A stretch of 49,670 nt of DNA from DASXUC01 sp036505015 (GTDB taxonomy: Bacteria > Sysuimicrobiota > Sysuimicrobiia > Sysuimicrobiales > Kaftiobacteriaceae): assembly GCA_036505015.1 (NCBI GenBank), contig DASXUC010000089.1, positions 1-49,670 on the forward strand. The letters are read 5' to 3'. Numbering within the stretch: the stretch's first letter is position 1; each line of letters opens with the position of its first letter. This document shows, in pieces, positions 48,560-49,670 of this stretch. The position numbers and the translations under genes are program-made. The notes below the pieces were generated by a model that made no database searches, had not been told where the DNA came from, and saw nothing but the letters and a program-made list of their open reading frames with translations.

Positions 48560-49670
48560 ATGGCCAACGACGCGTTGACACTCGCCCAGCGGTTCGAACC
48601 GATCCTGTATTTCCATCAAAAGGAGAGGTTCTTCCCCTCCGATGCCAAGCGGTACATCGAATCCTGCGCGCTGTGGAAGGCGGTGCCGCCGTTTGACAGC
48701 AAAGGGTCGTGGACGCGGCTGATTGCGCACGAGGGAGTCGCCGCGTCGAGTGCCACCGGAGAGATCCAGGCCGGAGATGAGTATCTCGGTACGACGCACC
48801 CCCCCGCGATCCACGGAGCGCCCACGACCCAGCCGTACCTCATCAACACCGCGGGCGAGGAGCACTTCTTCGAGCTGGGCGGCTGGAGGATTCCGGCCGG
48901 CTACGCCGTGGCTGGCGGACCGCCGACGATCGTCCCGAACAACGAGCCCGGCGTCAACCCGACCACCCTCAACCGCTACGCCGACCGGGATGAAGTCGCA
49001 AAGACCTACCTCAAGCCGGAACTCGCCGCCGGGCGGTTTTGGTACCATGCGGAACTCTTCGATACCGTCCGGCTGCGGGATCTGATGACATCGCAGCCCG
49101 CCGGGGTTGCCCGGGTGCGCCCGGATCTGAGCAAGGTCTTCGTCAAACTCGAGCCGCGACATCCGGCGCTGCTGTGCTACTACTTCTTCTTTCCGGGCCA
49201 CGATGAATCACTGGGTCCGCCCTGCGACCAAACGTATTCCGGACAGGAATTTGCCAGTTTCGCCGGCGAGTGGGCCTGCCTGGGGCTGCTGCTCTTCCGC
49301 CCAGATCCGAACGACGTCGCCGGCTTCCAGCCCGCGTATGTGGGCTACACGGGCCGCCTGAACTATGCCACGCAGTACGCGATGGACCCCGAGCGGCGCA
49401 TCGGCATGGCCGTGGATCAGTGGAAGGGCTGGCAGAACGCCGCCGGACAGCTCGTCCCGGAAACGATCGATGACCACCCCAAGATCTTCGTGGCTCAGGG
49501 CACACACAGTCTGTATCTGGAGGCGGGTCAGTACATCGTCACGGCCTATCCTGGAGATTCCTATCCCCAGCAGTGCGGTGCCTTTGATGGACCCGATGCA
49601 CTCGAGCAAGCGCGCCAATCGAAGAGTCCGCCTGACAAGCAAGACAAAACGGCCGCATCCTTCAAGATGC
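48560..49670 (+). CDS. Vps62/DUF946-like protein, 3' end outside the window
   Basis: At least 370 residues from ATG 48560, which follows the preceding TAG with no gap; still open at the window end. The start TLAQRFEPILYFHQKERFFPSD resembles the N-terminal repeat of Vps62/DUF946 proteins. The later segments LLCYYFFFPGHDESLG, GEWACLGLLLF and KIFVAQGTHSLYLEAGQY match the family pattern in which a conserved GxHxxY segment recurs. No signal peptide. The function of the family is unknown in bacteria. Tight coupling with the LamG-type gene suggests a two-protein surface or toxin-like complex (inference). Confidence 0.6.
   Translation, partial: MANDALTLAQRFEPILYFHQKERFFPSDAKRYIESCALWKAVPPFDSKGSWTRLIAHEGVAASSATGEIQAGDEYLGTTHPPAIHGAPTTQPYLINTAGEEHFFELGGWRIPAGYAVAGGPPTIVPNNEPGVNPTTLNRYADRDEVAKTYLKPELAAGRFWYHAELFDTVRLRDLMTSQPAGVARVRPDLSKVFVKLEPRHPALLCYYFFFPGHDESLGPPCDQTYSGQEFASFAGEWACLGLLLFRPDPNDVAGFQPAYVGYTGRLNYATQYAMDPERRIGMAVDQWKGWQNAAGQLVPETIDDHPKIFVAQGTHSLYLEAGQYIVTAYPGDSYPQQCGAFDGPDALEQARQSKSPPDKQDKTAASFKM

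Overview
This is a GC-rich bacterial chromosome segment of about 50 kb, densely coding, with many GTG/TTG starts and ATGA-type overlaps. I see no rRNA, tRNA, CRISPR array or prophage. The gene mix points to a free-living aerobic heterotroph from a poorly sampled, environmental lineage: AddAB plus MrfAB repair, a CGAAC-N4-GTTCG SOS box of the Gram-positive type, type I glutamine synthetase, multicopper oxidase and cupredoxins, lactate permease, and MscL with a zinc ribbon. The phylum cannot be fixed from this sequence alone.

Layout. (1) 1-3700 is an accessory island with four small toxin-antitoxin-like modules: DUF4160/DUF2442-HTH, RelE/RHH, PIN/AbrB and PIN/Phd. Two of the modules are bracketed by dispersed direct repeats. 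(2) 3747-6500 is a 917-residue nucleotidyl cyclase/NB-ARC/TPR protein, separated by a palindromic repeat array from (3) addB-addA (6688-13175), whose coding sequences contain several small repeat insertions. (4) 13172-19994 holds a VWA protein divergent from an XRE regulator coupled to an HD hydrolase of the alarmone-hydrolase type. On the minus strand lies an EamA transporter - cyclase - mrfA - mrfB run, with a LexA-like box touching the mrfA start. (5) 20153-26515 holds a DinB-like protein, then a minus-strand run pdxA - eamA - sco - multicopper oxidase - double cupredoxin - membrane cupredoxin, read as a periplasmic copper/electron-transfer module. (6) 26588-30974 is a plus-strand operon of DUF2652-SRPBCC protein, unknown protein, lactate permease, ChrB-domain protein and phosphoesterase. 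(7) 30982-34683 contains a REP-associated tyrosine transposase beside its probable REP element, then DinB-like, MscL, an alpha/beta hydrolase and a flavin reductase. (8) 34699-47190 is mostly housekeeping metabolism: glnA with a terminator in its leader, two class V aminotransferases, a small zinc metalloprotease, SppA-like peptidase, WalJ-like metallo-hydrolase, glycerate kinase, glgA, galT and an FMN-dependent 2-hydroxy-acid dehydrogenase. (9) 47465-49670 holds a LamG-fold protein interrupted by an in-frame TGA, followed directly by a Vps62/DUF946-like protein that runs off the window.

The most distinctive aspect is the repeat ecology. REP/REPIN elements sit with their own RAYT, GATTGC...GCAATGAC elements occur both between genes and inside addB, and 7- and 8-nt tandem repeats sit at gene junctions and inside addA and addB. 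Other leads are the SOS-type box on mrfA, the triple operator between the VWA and XRE/HD genes, the in-frame TGA in the LamG gene, and the two-domain multicopper oxidase fused to an extra type 1 copper domain.
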